Source of the DNA: Phaeobacter sp. CECT 5382
GTDB taxonomy: Bacteria; Pseudomonadota; Alphaproteobacteria; Rhodobacterales; Rhodobacteraceae
Reading direction: 5' to 3'
Length of the DNA: 64,000 bases
NCBI RefSeq assembly: GCF_001457775.1
Contig: NZ_CYSG01000015.1
Coordinates: 1 to 64,000 of the forward strand
Shown here one piece after another: positions 25,675 through 35,410 of this stretch; the stretch's first letter is position 1; every line of letters starts with the position of its first letter. Under the pieces are notes generated by a model. That model was not told the DNA's origin, ran no database searches, and saw nothing but the letters and a program-made list of their open reading frames with translations. A program made the position numbers and the translations under genes.

Positions 25675-27330
25675 TCAATCTGGAACGCCGGCCTGTTTCA
25701 AGGCGTCCGTCCATGCATGTCCCGCCTGAGAAATCGCCGCCGGATGTTCGCGGCTGTATTGCCCTAAATTGAAGTCTGGAGATGCGGTCATCAGATTCTG
25801 CACCACTTCTTTGGCCTCACCACCGCGCCCCGTCAGCTGCAGGGCTATGGCTTTGGTGCGCAAACTGGCCGGATAGGCCGAATTTGCCTGCAGAGACCGA
25901 TCAGCCAGTTCTATCGCCCGGTCGTAATTATGGGCCGAGAGATTAGCAAAAGCCGAAACAGAATCGAAATAGTAACGCTGCGGTCCAAGCGGCGTCAGCC
26001 GCCGTGCGGCATCTGTCAGTTTTACCGCCTCAATTGGGCGGTTCTGATAGGCCCAGGTGGCACCCTTCAGCAAGATGGCCATGGCTTCGTTCGGGTTGTC
26101 CTTCAGGGCGAGATCATAGGATTCCTGTGCAAGGTCGAAATGGAACAGGAGATGGCTGGAAATAGCGCCTTTGAGAGTATGCGCCAGAGAGAAGGATGGG
26201 TCCGCTGACAGGGCCGAGGTCGCCAGTTGACTGGCAAGCTGCGCATCCAGCTGGCGATCACTGGAAAACCCCTTTTGCACCCGCAACACATGCCAGAACC
26301 CCATCCAGGTCAGCACAAGCGGGTGTTGTGGCTCGCGATCCAACAAGACGGTCAGAATTTCACGCGCCCGGCCAAAGCGGTCCGGTGTCATCTCCTGCAT
26401 CATCGAAATCGCCGCCATCAACAGGGTGTGGCCTTCAAGGCTCGAGAGCGGCTTGAACCCCGCCACCCGCACGGCATCCCCGACCAGGGTCTGCCCGATC
26501 TGTTGAGTTGCCTTGCTCAGGGCATCACATTGACCAGACATCAGATCCTGCAGCGGCCCTTCAAAATGCCGTGACCAGATGACCTGTTCCCGCTCAGCGT
26601 CGTGCAGCTCGATCTCGGCCGACATTTTTTGTCCAGTTGCTCGTACGGAGCCAGAAACCAGATATTTCACTCCAGCAACCGCGGAGACTTCTGCGGGCCG
26701 AACCCGCGCCGGGTCGAACTGCCGTGATGCCAGATAGGAGGTGACAGTAAACGCCTGACTTCGAGCGAGGCTGCGCGACAACTCCTCTGAGATCAGGGAC
26801 CCAAGAGCCGAGGTATCTTCGCCAGGAGAGATCTGAACAAAGGGTAAAACCGCGATCAGAGGTAGAAGACTGTCCATTCGCTGGCGCTTTACATGTTCCG
26901 GACCTGGGCTCCTGGCATTTTGGCGCCGCGCCATTTCACTGCGGGTCGTTTGCAGCCAGCGGGCGAAATTAACCTCATAGGGCAGTTCAAACCCTTCCAT
27001 GAACTCTGTGCCCTGCACGGGTTCTTCAAATGCGACCTGTTTCAGGTCAAGAATAACCCTTTCACGATTGGCGCTGAGAACCTGAGCAGCCGTGGGCCCA
27101 AGATGACGCCTGAGTGTCGACAATGCGGTACGAAGGCTTGCCTTAGCCTGCTCTGGCTGCGCCAGACTCCACAGCGTCTGCTCCAGAAAAGCCCGTGTTC
27201 GAACACCAGATTCTGCGGTAGATAACAAAGCCAAGAGGGCTTGATGCTTTGCCCCCAGCGAGATTGTCTTTTTGTCGCCACTGGCGACACTGAAGGCACC
27301 AAACTGGCCCAAACGAAGTAACACACACAT
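25675..27330 (-). CDS. SARP/CadC-like regulator with TolB-like and TPR domains
   Basis: A 551-residue predicted transcriptional regulator. Residues 1-120 look like a winged-helix plus short BTAD-type segment (SLGAKHQALLALLSTAESGV, RTALSTLRRHLG). Residues about 155-290 resemble the TolB-N/FlgO-like domain found in adenylate-cyclase-related regulators (IAVLPFVQISPGEDTSALG; KYLVSGSVRATGQKMSAEIE). The remainder is helical TPR repeats (KDNPNEAMAILLKGATWAYQ). Such proteins regulate neighbouring genes in response to unknown signals. It is upstream of no obvious partner on its strand; the metallo-hydrolase gene lies 232 bases upstream in the same direction. The target is unknown. Confidence 0.7.
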   Translation of the reverse strand: MCVLLRLGQFGAFSVASGDKKTISLGAKHQALLALLSTAESGVRTRAFLEQTLWSLAQPEQAKASLRTALSTLRRHLGPTAAQVLSANRERVILDLKQVAFEEPVQGTEFMEGFELPYEVNFARWLQTTRSEMARRQNARSPGPEHVKRQRMDSLLPLIAVLPFVQISPGEDTSALGSLISEELSRSLARSQAFTVTSYLASRQFDPARVRPAEVSAVAGVKYLVSGSVRATGQKMSAEIELHDAEREQVIWSRHFEGPLQDLMSGQCDALSKATQQIGQTLVGDAVRVAGFKPLSSLEGHTLLMAAISMMQEMTPDRFGRAREILTVLLDREPQHPLVLTWMGFWHVLRVQKGFSSDRQLDAQLASQLATSALSADPSFSLAHTLKGAISSHLLFHFDLAQESYDLALKDNPNEAMAILLKGATWAYQNRPIEAVKLTDAARRLTPLGPQRYYFDSVSAFANLSAHNYDRAIELADRSLQANSAYPASLRTKAIALQLTGRGGEAKEVVQNLMTASPDFNLGQYSREHPAAISQAGHAWTDALKQAGVPD

Positions 27331-27419
27331 AATGAGATCCCAAAAAAATCACTTCACAATCAAATTACAGCAACACTCCGCAAACTTGTAAATAAAAATA
27401 ACAATTAGGGATGCCGATG

Positions 27420-27446
27420 AAACCCATCGATTACATCGATAGGTTT
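27420..27446. promoter_or_regulatory. 12-base dyad upstream of the SARP-like regulator
   Basis: AAACCCATCGAT-TAC-ATCGATAGGTTT, 12-base arms with one mismatch and a 3-base loop, 90 bases upstream of the regulator start. Read on the plus strand it is followed by TGAGTTTTTTTT, giving terminator form, but no plus-strand gene ends here. It may be an operator for the regulator, or a terminator of the metallo-hydrolase transcript in an unusual form. Confidence 0.45.
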
Positions 27447-27562
27447 TGAGTTTTTTTTACAACCTGGCCGGGAAAAATGCTACATTTCAAAAGGCTAGAG
27501 CATTGATTAACAAAGGTTAACCGGGGCAGCGAAGAGCGCCGCCCCAAAAACTATTTTCAACT

Positions 27563-28492
27563 CTAGACAACAAACCGATATTGGTCGTCTTTACGCTCGA
27601 CCAGCCCTAGGCCTCCATCCGGCAAATGATAGCCGATCAGCCGAATCTGTTCATGGGACAGTTGGTCCAACAGCCGCATACGGCTTTGGGCCGCAGCTGA
27701 AGCATCCTGATCAGTCCCGATAGGCCAGCCAGGTTCAGCAAAGCTGACATGGTGATTACCAATGGCATCTCCGCCGACCATGATGCTTTCGCTACCGCTT
27801 CGCAACTCAAAGGACATGTGGCCGGGTGTATGGCCAAATGTGGCATGCGCCGCGACCCCTGGCAGTATCTCTTCACCATCGCGAAACCGCGTGAACCGCT
27901 CCTCCAGAACCGCCATGCGTCGGCGAGCACCCACCGCCATTGTCACTCGCGACGCGTCAATGGTTTCTGCGGTCTCGGGAGCGAACCAATAGTCCCACTC
28001 GACCTGCCCCATCAAGTATTCAGCTTGCGGAAACAGAGGCTCATCAAAATCGTCAAGAACACCCCAGAGATGGTCTGGGTGGCAATGAGTAAAGACCACG
28101 TGGGTGACCTCATCCGCTGCAACGCCCATGGCCTCCAACGCCTCGGCCAAGCGACCTGCAGAAGCTTGAAAGGCAGGACCGGATCCTGCATCAAACAGGA
28201 CCACTCGCGGGCCGTCCCGCATCAGCGTCACATTAATTGGCGGCTCGATCGGGCCTGGTGCGATGCCTTGCGCCTGCAGAATGAGATCAACCTTCTGCGG
28301 GTCGAGCTCCCCGAAAAGCACCTCTCGTGGCAGGACCAGATGCCCATCGGACACTGTGTCAATCTGCATGGTACCGAGGGTCAATGCGGCCCCCGCCTGC
28401 TCTGCTCCGGTGGCGGCAGCCCAACTGCCCACCCCAGGCAAAATCAGGCCGGACCCCAGCCCCGCAATTGCTTGTCGTCGCGTGATCCTCAT
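27563..28492 (-). CDS. Tat-exported metallo-beta-lactamase-fold hydrolase
   Basis: A 309-residue MBL-fold hydrolase. It begins with a twin-arginine signal (MRITRRQAIAGLGSGLIL), so it is folded in the cytoplasm and exported to the periplasm. The metal site is His136-x-His138-x-Asp140-His141 in THCHPDHLWG, with later histidines in FGHTPGHMSFE and an Asp in VGGDAIGNH. Overall it resembles the methyl parathion hydrolase/lactonase-like group. The stop is at 27563 and no partner gene is adjacent. The substrate is unknown; an ester or lactone is plausible from the family. Confidence 0.85.
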   Translation of the reverse strand: MRITRRQAIAGLGSGLILPGVGSWAAATGAEQAGAALTLGTMQIDTVSDGHLVLPREVLFGELDPQKVDLILQAQGIAPGPIEPPINVTLMRDGPRVVLFDAGSGPAFQASAGRLAEALEAMGVAADEVTHVVFTHCHPDHLWGVLDDFDEPLFPQAEYLMGQVEWDYWFAPETAETIDASRVTMAVGARRRMAVLEERFTRFRDGEEILPGVAAHATFGHTPGHMSFELRSGSESIMVGGDAIGNHHVSFAEPGWPIGTDQDASAAAQSRMRLLDQLSHEQIRLIGYHLPDGGLGLVERKDDQYRFVV

Positions 28493-28678
28493 TTCGACCT
28501 CCTCATTCGATATTTTTCAGTATTTATATTCTCACATGCGAATTTATATGACTTTCACTCATTTCACAATTGGGGCCGAGAACCGCCGGGATCACAGGCC
28601 TTCCAAGCCACAAGTTTCATTCCCGGTTCAGGATGTGAGAGGAGTCTTTCCTATCGGTTCTACGGCAAAAAACAAAAA

Positions 28679-28707
28679 AGCCCGGTACAGCAATGCTGCG
28701 CCGGGCT
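28679..28707 (-). terminator. Terminator of the LIV/acyl-CoA synthetase operon
   Basis: Stem AGCCCGG/CCGGGCT with a 15-base loop; on the minus strand it is followed by TTTTTTG. It lies 69 bases past the stop of the substrate-binding protein gene. Confidence 0.8.
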
Positions 28708-28775
28708 CTTCTTTGCCTATTGGCCTTCGCCCGATCAGAAAACCGAGGAGAAGACCAAGTCAATCTCTACCGGCG

Positions 28776-29951
28776 TCACCGACGGCTGAGCTCTTTCCAA
28801 AGGCCACCTTCAACAATCGAAATCACGATATCATCAGCGCCCCGGTGATCATCCGCACCATAGGTGATTTTGGTGTCTGTAAGATCATCGTAATAATCCA
28901 GAGTTTCCATCGCTTTGATAAAGCTCTCTTGGCTAAGGTCTTTCCCTGCGGCCTCAAGCGCGCGCACCACGGTATCGGCAGCCGAGTAACCCAGCATGGC
29001 AAACCCGGTCGCTTTCTGATCAAAGCTGGCCTGGTAATCCGCCATGAATTTGGCCGGCACAGGGTCTGCGGAACGGGCAATCAGATCCACCCAGCCCGCA
29101 GAGGCATAGAGCCCATCGGTCACGCCACCGGGAACGGCGGCGACAACATCCAGAAAGCCTGCAGAAGTGTTGAGGAATTTGGCGTCAGTCCAGCCGATCT
29201 TTTTGGCCGTTCCAACCACGGTGATCCCCTGACGCACGCCCAGCGCCATGGTGACGATGTCACAACCGGCCGCCTTCAGCTTGGTCAGCGAGCCGACAAA
29301 ATCCAGCTCATCCGGCTTGTGGGTAGTTTCGGCTGCAAAGCTCAGCCCCAGCTTATGCGCGGTATCTTCGGCACCTTCCTTGATTTCCTTGCCAAAATCC
29401 GACGGGATATACATGGCGCAGACTTCTTTGGCGTCGAATTCCTCAGCCAGATAGCTCACCCCGGCGGTGACTTGATCATAGTAGCTGGAAAAGCCGATGA
29501 ATTTGTTCTCGACCGGATCCTGCAGCATCTGACGGGCCGCCGACAGTGGACCGACGTTAGGAATACCTTTGGGATCCAGCAGTTTGAACCCGGCAAGGTT
29601 CATCGGTGTGCCCAGTGACAGCAACATGGCAAAGACTTTGTCGCGGTTCAAAAGCTTGTTGTAGCCCTGCATCGCACGCGGGATCTGATAGCCATTGTCT
29701 TCGACAATGAGGCGGATCTGGCGGCCATGCACACCACCGGCGGCATTGGCCTCGGCGAAGCGCATGTTGGCGCCATTGGTGGCCGGAACCCCGATAGCCG
29801 CAAAAATGCCGCTGAGATCATTCACGGAGCCGATTACCACTTCGCTGTCACTTACGCCTTGGCTCTCGGCCAGCGCGGCAGTGCCCGCTGTCAGGCTCAT
29901 GGCACCTGCCAACAGGGTACCCGCCATCAACTTGGATGTCAGTTTCATCAT
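28776..29951 (-). CDS. LIV-type ABC transporter substrate-binding protein
   Basis: A 391-residue periplasmic binding protein (Peripla_BP_6 type). The signal peptide is in residues 1-28 (LMAGTLLAGAMSLTAGTAALA), then GVSDSEVVIGSVNDLSG and AEANAAGGVHGRQI, which are typical of the LivK/AmiC group. ATG at 29949-29951 has GGAGGAG 6 bases upstream. It is the last gene of the operon, after the acyl-CoA synthetase, with a 49-base spacer. The synthetase suggests a carboxylate ligand (fatty or aromatic acid) rather than a branched-chain amino acid. Confidence 0.88.
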   Translation of the reverse strand: MMKLTSKLMAGTLLAGAMSLTAGTAALAESQGVSDSEVVIGSVNDLSGIFAAIGVPATNGANMRFAEANAAGGVHGRQIRLIVEDNGYQIPRAMQGYNKLLNRDKVFAMLLSLGTPMNLAGFKLLDPKGIPNVGPLSAARQMLQDPVENKFIGFSSYYDQVTAGVSYLAEEFDAKEVCAMYIPSDFGKEIKEGAEDTAHKLGLSFAAETTHKPDELDFVGSLTKLKAAGCDIVTMALGVRQGITVVGTAKKIGWTDAKFLNTSAGFLDVVAAVPGGVTDGLYASAGWVDLIARSADPVPAKFMADYQASFDQKATGFAMLGYSAADTVVRALEAAGKDLSQESFIKAMETLDYYDDLTDTKITYGADDHRGADDIVISIVEGGLWKELSRR

Positions 29952-30000
29952 TTTTGTCTCCTCCCTAGAGTACAATCGCAGCGTGTTTTAGATCACGCTA

Positions 30001-31896
30001 TCAATACATATCGTCGATCAGTGCCTTGTGCTTCTTCTCCACAAAACTGCGTTTCAGTTTCATTGTTGCAGTCAGTTCATCATCCTCGGCCGTCAACAGG
30101 ACGTTGATCAGGCGGAAGTCCTTGATCTGTTCCACCCGGGCAAAGACCTTGTTCACGGCCTCGACCTCGTCGCGGATCTGCTGAACCACCTCAGCCGCCG
30201 CGCAAAGAGATGCGAAATCACTGAATGGTATCTTCCGGTCCTGTGCAAATTTTTCAACATTTTCCTGATCAATCATGATCAGACAGGTCAAAAACTTGCG
30301 CCGATCACCAATCACCACCGCATCTGAAATGTAATGGCTGAACTTCAGTCGGCTTTCGATTTCAGCCGGGGTGATGTTTTTCCCGCCTGCGGTGATGATG
30401 ATATCCTTGATACGCCCGGTGATGGTAAGGTTGCCCTCCGGGTCTACCTTGCCAACATCGCCGGTGCGCAGCCAGCCATCGGCGGTAAAGGTTTCAGCGG
30501 TTTTTTCGTTGTTGCGCCAGTAGCCCTGAAAATTATTCAACCCCAGGGTCTGGATCTCGCCATCCTCGGCGATCCGCAACTCAACCCCCGGAACCGGCCG
30601 TCCGACAGTGCCGGGCAGGTTATGTTCCAGAGTATTGATCGTCGAGATACCGGCATTTTCCGTCATGCCGTAGCCTTCGATCAGGGGCACACCGATGGAC
30701 CAGTACCATTTCAGCAGCTCTGGTGAAATCGGTGCTGCACCGGTGCCACCACGCCGCATCCGGTCCATGCCCAGCATCCGGCGCAGATTGCGCAGCACGG
30801 CAAAGTCCCAGAATGCATAGGTCGCCGCCACACTTGCCGGAGGCGTCTTGCCATACATCACATATTCAGCGCGCGCCTGCCCCGCCTTGATGGCGCGTTG
30901 AAAGGCCCAGCGGCCAATCGGCGTCGCTTCTTGTGCCAACACCAGTACCCTTGAGTAGATTTTTTCCCAGACCCGGGGCACCGCAAAGAAAGTCGCCGGA
31001 GAGACCTCCTGCATATTGTCAAAAACCGTCTCGGGGCTTTCGGCAAAATTCACCGTGCTGGCTGCGCCAAGCGGGAAATAGACGGACACGTTGCGTTCCA
31101 GAATATGGCACAGCGGCAAAAAGCAGAGCTGTTCATCTTCGCGTTCCACTGCCAGCGCCCGGGCACCGGACTCCATCGAAGCCAATACGTTTTCATGCCC
31201 CAGCATCGCGCCTTTTGGCATGCCCGTTGTGCCCGAGGTATAGATCAGCATGGCAGTGTCTTCGGGCTTTGACTTGGCAATTTCAGCCTCAAACGCGCCG
31301 GGATATTTGGCATCATAGGCCCGTCCCAGATCGTAGAGGTCTTCGATGAAGATGCATTTCTCCTGATCTAGATCGTGCAGCCCTTCGCGATCATAGATGA
31401 TCACCTTGGTCAGGCTCGGTACCTCGGCCTCGATTTCGAGATATTTGTCCAGCTGCTCATCATTTTCGACGAACAAAAAGCGGCTGTCGCTGTCATTGAC
31501 CAGATAGGCCAGCTGCGCCGCAGAATCGGTGGTATAGACCCCTGAGGCAATGCCCCCCGCGCCCTGAACGCCCATATCTGTATAGAGCCATTCCCGCCGG
31601 TCTTCGCTGAGGATCGAGACCACTTCGCCGCGTTGCAGCCCCAGCGATATCAACCCTAGGCCAATCCACTTGGCGTGGTCCCAATAGGCGCTCCAGGAAT
31701 AGCTTTTCCAAATCCCCATGTCTTTTTCGCGATGCGCTGTCCGGTCCTGCAGCGCCATGCAACGGGTCTGGAACAGTTTTGGAATGGTATCGCACCCATC
31801 TACCAGAACTGGCCGTTGACCCGGTTCTGCGTTGAAGGCGACGCCATTGATCTCGATCTGAGCAGGCCCGGTCTGTTTTGCGACATGCATATTCAT
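30001..31896 (-). CDS. Long-chain fatty-acid-type acyl-CoA synthetase (AMP-forming)
   Basis: A 631-residue AMP-binding ligase. The phosphate-binding motif is YTSGTTGMPKGAML, with the linker GYGMTENAG and the C-terminal domain entry TGDVGKVDPEGNLTITGR. Length and motif order fit the long-chain acyl-CoA synthetase group (about 600-650 residues) that activates a carboxylic acid to its CoA thioester in the cytoplasm. The ATG at 31894-31896 has AGGAGGGG upstream; a longer frame would overlap livF. It sits inside the LIV ABC operon, between the second ATPase and the binding protein, so its substrate is probably what the transporter imports. Confidence 0.88.
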   Translation of the reverse strand: MNMHVAKQTGPAQIEINGVAFNAEPGQRPVLVDGCDTIPKLFQTRCMALQDRTAHREKDMGIWKSYSWSAYWDHAKWIGLGLISLGLQRGEVVSILSEDRREWLYTDMGVQGAGGIASGVYTTDSAAQLAYLVNDSDSRFLFVENDEQLDKYLEIEAEVPSLTKVIIYDREGLHDLDQEKCIFIEDLYDLGRAYDAKYPGAFEAEIAKSKPEDTAMLIYTSGTTGMPKGAMLGHENVLASMESGARALAVEREDEQLCFLPLCHILERNVSVYFPLGAASTVNFAESPETVFDNMQEVSPATFFAVPRVWEKIYSRVLVLAQEATPIGRWAFQRAIKAGQARAEYVMYGKTPPASVAATYAFWDFAVLRNLRRMLGMDRMRRGGTGAAPISPELLKWYWSIGVPLIEGYGMTENAGISTINTLEHNLPGTVGRPVPGVELRIAEDGEIQTLGLNNFQGYWRNNEKTAETFTADGWLRTGDVGKVDPEGNLTITGRIKDIIITAGGKNITPAEIESRLKFSHYISDAVVIGDRRKFLTCLIMIDQENVEKFAQDRKIPFSDFASLCAAAEVVQQIRDEVEAVNKVFARVEQIKDFRLINVLLTAEDDELTATMKLKRSFVEKKHKALIDDMY

Positions 31897-31907
31897 CTCT
31901 ACCCCTC

Positions 31908-32681
31908 CTAGCGCCATGTTTTCTTGCGTTTCCAGCGTTTTTCGCCGCGCTGGCCCTCTTCCTGATGGCCGAGGTAGAACGATTTGATGTCTTCGCTTTC
32001 CATCAGACGATCAGCCGATCCATCCATCACGATGCGGCCGATCTCCATCACGTAGCCGACATCCGCCAGATCAAGCGCGATGCGCGCATTCTGCTCCACC
32101 AGCATCATGGTCACATGCTCTTCGGTGTTGAGACGGCGCAGGATGGCAAAGATTTCCTGTACCAGCAAAGGCGACAACCCCAGGCTTGGCTCGTCCAGCA
32201 GCATGATCTGAGGCCGCAGCATTAATCCGCGCCCGATTGCCAGCATCTGCTGCTGGCCACCCGACAGCGTGCCTGCCTCCTGATCCCGACGTTCCGCCAG
32301 AATGGGGAAATAGTCAAAGACCATTTCGCGGTCGCGCTCGATCTCAGCCTTGTCACCGCGGGTATAAGCCCCCAGGCTGAGGTTTTCGTTCACCGTCAGC
32401 AATGGAAAGACCTCGCGGCCTTCGGGGACATGCACAATACCCTGCCCCACGATCCGATGTGGCTCTTGGCCCTGAATGGGCTGACCGTTGAACAGGACTT
32501 CACCCTTTTCAGGATCCATGATGCCCGAAATGGTTTTCAACAGCGTCGATTTCCCGGCGCCATTTGCACCCAGAACAGTCACGATCTGGCCGCGGTCCAC
32601 TTTCAGCGAAACACCCCGGATCGCCATGATCGGCCCGTAAAAGCTTTCGAGGTTTTTGATTTCCAGCAAGGGTTCAGCCAT
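31908..32681 (-). CDS. livF: LIV-type ABC transporter ATPase (LivF)
   Basis: A 257-residue nucleotide-binding subunit with Walker A GANGAGKST, the LivF-type VHVPEGREVFP segment, signature LSGGQQQMLAIGRGL and Walker B IMLLDEPSLGLSP. The C-terminus carries a basic tail (EKRWKRKKTWR) beyond the usual length of about 235-240. Start and livG stop overlap (TAATG). With LivG it powers import through LivHM. Confidence 0.92.
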   Translation of the reverse strand: MAEPLLEIKNLESFYGPIMAIRGVSLKVDRGQIVTVLGANGAGKSTLLKTISGIMDPEKGEVLFNGQPIQGQEPHRIVGQGIVHVPEGREVFPLLTVNENLSLGAYTRGDKAEIERDREMVFDYFPILAERRDQEAGTLSGGQQQMLAIGRGLMLRPQIMLLDEPSLGLSPLLVQEIFAILRRLNTEEHVTMMLVEQNARIALDLADVGYVMEIGRIVMDGSADRLMESEDIKSFYLGHQEEGQRGEKRWKRKKTWR

Positions 32682-33448
32682 TATACCGCCCCCGCGCCAA
32701 GATAGGCTTCAATGACGGCCGGATTGGCCTGCACCTCTGCCGGGGTGCCCTCGGCCAGTTTGGCGCCATCCGCCAGGGCCAGAACCCGGTCAGACACGCC
32801 TGACACCAGCCCCATGTCATGTTCCACCATCAGCACCGTGATCCCCATCTGTTTGCGGATGTCGTCGATCCACCAGCGCATGTCCTGCGTTTCTTCAACC
32901 GAAAGCCCCGAGGCGGGTTCATCCAGCAGCAGCAGGCGCGGCTTTGACGCCAGAGCCCGGCCCAGTTCGACCACCTTGCGCACCCCGTAGGGCAGCCCGG
33001 CAATCATCTTGTTGCGATAGGGTTGCAGGTCGAGAAAATCGATCACCTCTTCAACCGCTTCGCGATGGCGTTCTTCCTCGCGCCGCACCCGCGGCGTAAA
33101 GAACATCTCCTCCAACAGTGTTGTCTTGCGATGACGATGACGCCCGACCAGAAGGTTTTGCAAAACCGTAGCGTGGTCGAACAACTCGATGTTCTGAAAG
33201 GTCCGCGCGATACCCAGGTCGGCGACCTGATCCGCATCCCGCTCCAGCAGGTTATTGCCATCAAAGGTGAACGTGCCTGCATAGGGCTCATAGAACCGCG
33301 ATATCAGGTTGAAGGCGGTGGATTTGCCGGCTCCGTTTGGGCCGACGATGGCATAGACCTCGCCTTCCTCAACCGAGAAGCTGAGATCATTCACAGCCAC
33401 CACGCCGCCGAACTTGAGCGTGGCATTTTTGATTTCCAAAAGGCTCAT
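32681..33448 (-). CDS. livG: LIV-type ABC transporter ATPase (LivG)
   Basis: A 255-residue ATPase with Walker A GPNGAGKST, the LivG-type ARTFQNIELF motif, Walker B LLLLDEPASGLSVEE and a C-terminal extension IEAYLGAG typical of LivG. The start at 33446-33448 overlaps the livM stop as ATGA; a longer frame inside livM is rejected. The signature is degenerate (LPYGVRKVVELGRAL), as is usual for this subfamily. Confidence 0.92.
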   Translation of the reverse strand: MSLLEIKNATLKFGGVVAVNDLSFSVEEGEVYAIVGPNGAGKSTAFNLISRFYEPYAGTFTFDGNNLLERDADQVADLGIARTFQNIELFDHATVLQNLLVGRHRHRKTTLLEEMFFTPRVRREEERHREAVEEVIDFLDLQPYRNKMIAGLPYGVRKVVELGRALASKPRLLLLDEPASGLSVEETQDMRWWIDDIRKQMGITVLMVEHDMGLVSGVSDRVLALADGAKLAEGTPAEVQANPAVIEAYLGAGAV

Positions 33449-34530
33449 CTCAGGCGCTCCGTCTTCAGGTAGGATTTCTGGCGGCGGAACATGTCCTTGC
33501 GCGCGAATGGGAACAGCTCGAACCAAGTGCGGATCTTGAGCCATCGCCCGTAGATGCCCATCGGTTCAAACAGGATGAACAGTATCAGGATCATGCCAAA
33601 GACGCCGGTCTCAAGCCCCGGAATGGCGACGCCACTGCCCACGACATTGTCCTTCAGGATCGAAAGTGCCTGCGGCAGGAAGGCAACGACGATGGCACCG
33701 AAAAAGGCCCCATGGATAGAACCCAGCCCGCCGATCACGATCATCATCAACAAGGTAATCGAGATCACCAACGAAAACGTCTCGTTGTTGAAAGTGCCGG
33801 CATAGTAGCCCATCAGGGCCCCTGCCCAGCCGGTGATCATGCACGACAGCCCAAAGGCCTTGCCCTTGGTGCGCGCGATGTGCACGCCCATGGCCGTGGC
33901 AGATACCTCGCTGTCGCGCACCGCCGCAAAGGCACGCCCCAAAGGAGACCGCAGCAGATTGCGATAAAACAGCGTGCAGATGATGGTCACAACCAACACC
34001 AGGTAGTAAAATCGCCCCGGCATGGTCCAACGCTCGATCTCAAAGCCAAAGATGGAGATCATTTCCGGGAACTTACCAGAAACGCCGCCGCTCCACGGCT
34101 CGGTTAGCACGATGATATCATCGGCCAGAACCGACAGGGCAATGGTGGCAATCGCCAGGTAGATGCCGTGCAGCCGCAGCACCGGAATGGCAATCAACAG
34201 ACCAACAAAGCCAGTGATGATCCCCGCCAGCGGAAACGCGATGATAAAGGGCACGCCTTGTTCGATCAGGATGGTATTGGCATAGCAGCCAATCGCCAGA
34301 AAGGCCGCATGTCCAAGGCTTGCCTGACCGGTCTGCCCGGTCAGCAACATCAGGCCCAGCCCGGCGATGGCCCAGATCAACACGTTGGTGACCTCACCCA
34401 GATAGAATTCATCCAGCAGATAAGGCAGCGCAAAGGCCAGCACCATCAGTGCGCCATAAACCATGAAGGTCCAGCGATCAGGAAACAGGCGAATGTCGTG
34501 TTGGTAGGATGTTTTGAAGTGTATCCGCAT
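33445..34530 (-). CDS. livM: LIV-type ABC transporter permease (LivM)
   Basis: A 361-residue multi-spanning membrane protein. The motif LGLMLLTGQTGQASLGHAAF near residues 58-77 is the classic LivM signature, and the loop GRAFAAVRDSEVSATAMGV is the conserved coupling region. It forms the channel with LivH. The livH gene ends 4 bases upstream. Confidence 0.92.
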   Translation of the reverse strand: MRIHFKTSYQHDIRLFPDRWTFMVYGALMVLAFALPYLLDEFYLGEVTNVLIWAIAGLGLMLLTGQTGQASLGHAAFLAIGCYANTILIEQGVPFIIAFPLAGIITGFVGLLIAIPVLRLHGIYLAIATIALSVLADDIIVLTEPWSGGVSGKFPEMISIFGFEIERWTMPGRFYYLVLVVTIICTLFYRNLLRSPLGRAFAAVRDSEVSATAMGVHIARTKGKAFGLSCMITGWAGALMGYYAGTFNNETFSLVISITLLMMIVIGGLGSIHGAFFGAIVVAFLPQALSILKDNVVGSGVAIPGLETGVFGMILILFILFEPMGIYGRWLKIRTWFELFPFARKDMFRRQKSYLKTERLR

Positions 34531-34534
34531 CTGC

Positions 34535-35410
34535 TCAAACCTTCTTCACGCGCACCTGGCTGAACAGCCCGTGGGGTCTAAATACCAACACGGCCAGCAA
34601 CAGGGCATAGGGCGCAATTTGTGAATATCCGGCAGCAAAGTACCGCGCGGCAAAGGGTTCAATCACCCCGACGATCAGACCACCCGCAAGGGCGCCCGGC
34701 AGTGACCCGAAGCCACCGATGACAGCCGCAGCAAAGGCCTTGATGCCCAGAAGGCCCGCATTGGGATCAATCGCGCCTTTCGAGGCAAACAGGATCCCGG
34801 CAACAGCGGCGGTCGCCCCGGACAGGCCCCAGATCAAGCCCTGCACCCGTTTGACAGGGATCCCCATGAAATAGGCCGCCATCTGGTTCTGGCTTGCGGC
34901 CTGCATCGCCAGCCCCAGTTTGGTGCGCTGAAAGAACTGATACAGAAACCAGGTCAGCAGGAACGTGACCACGATGACGGCCACATCGGCCATGCCAAGA
35001 ACCACGCCGCCAATGTGCAAATCCCCCAAGGCGAGCGGGCTTTCCAGTGTCTGTGGCTCGTGCCCCCAGATCAGCCCTGCCACAAAGCGCAGCACGAAAC
35101 CCATGGCAATCGTCAGGATCACCACTGCCGTCTGGTTTTGCCCAAACAGATGACGCAGCACAAACAGATCCAGCAGATAGCCGAACACTGCCATGATCGA
35201 AATCGTCAGCGGTGCCGCGATCCAGAATGGCAGATGCATATATTCCGCATTGGTAAGGCCGAGGCTGACGAAGGCCCCGATCATCATGAAATCACCTTGG
35301 GCGAAATTCACCGCCTCGGTGGCCTTGTAGATCAGCACGAACCCAAGCGCGATCAGGCCGTAGACACAGCCATTCGCTAGCCCACTGACCAAGAGCTGCA
35401 ATACTTCCAA
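34535..35410 (-). CDS. livH: LIV-type ABC transporter permease (LivH)
   Basis: A 291-residue permease. VYGLIALGFVLIYKATEAVN then FAQGDFMMIGAF near residues 16-45 is the LivH signature, and RVQGLIWGLSGATAAVAG contains the coupling region. First gene of the operon livH-livM-livG-livF-synthetase-binding protein. A strong dyad at 35525-35550 lies upstream and a TetR gene is divergent. Confidence 0.92.
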   Translation of the reverse strand: MEVLQLLVSGLANGCVYGLIALGFVLIYKATEAVNFAQGDFMMIGAFVSLGLTNAEYMHLPFWIAAPLTISIMAVFGYLLDLFVLRHLFGQNQTAVVILTIAMGFVLRFVAGLIWGHEPQTLESPLALGDLHIGGVVLGMADVAVIVVTFLLTWFLYQFFQRTKLGLAMQAASQNQMAAYFMGIPVKRVQGLIWGLSGATAAVAGILFASKGAIDPNAGLLGIKAFAAAVIGGFGSLPGALAGGLIVGVIEPFAARYFAAGYSQIAPYALLLAVLVFRPHGLFSQVRVKKV

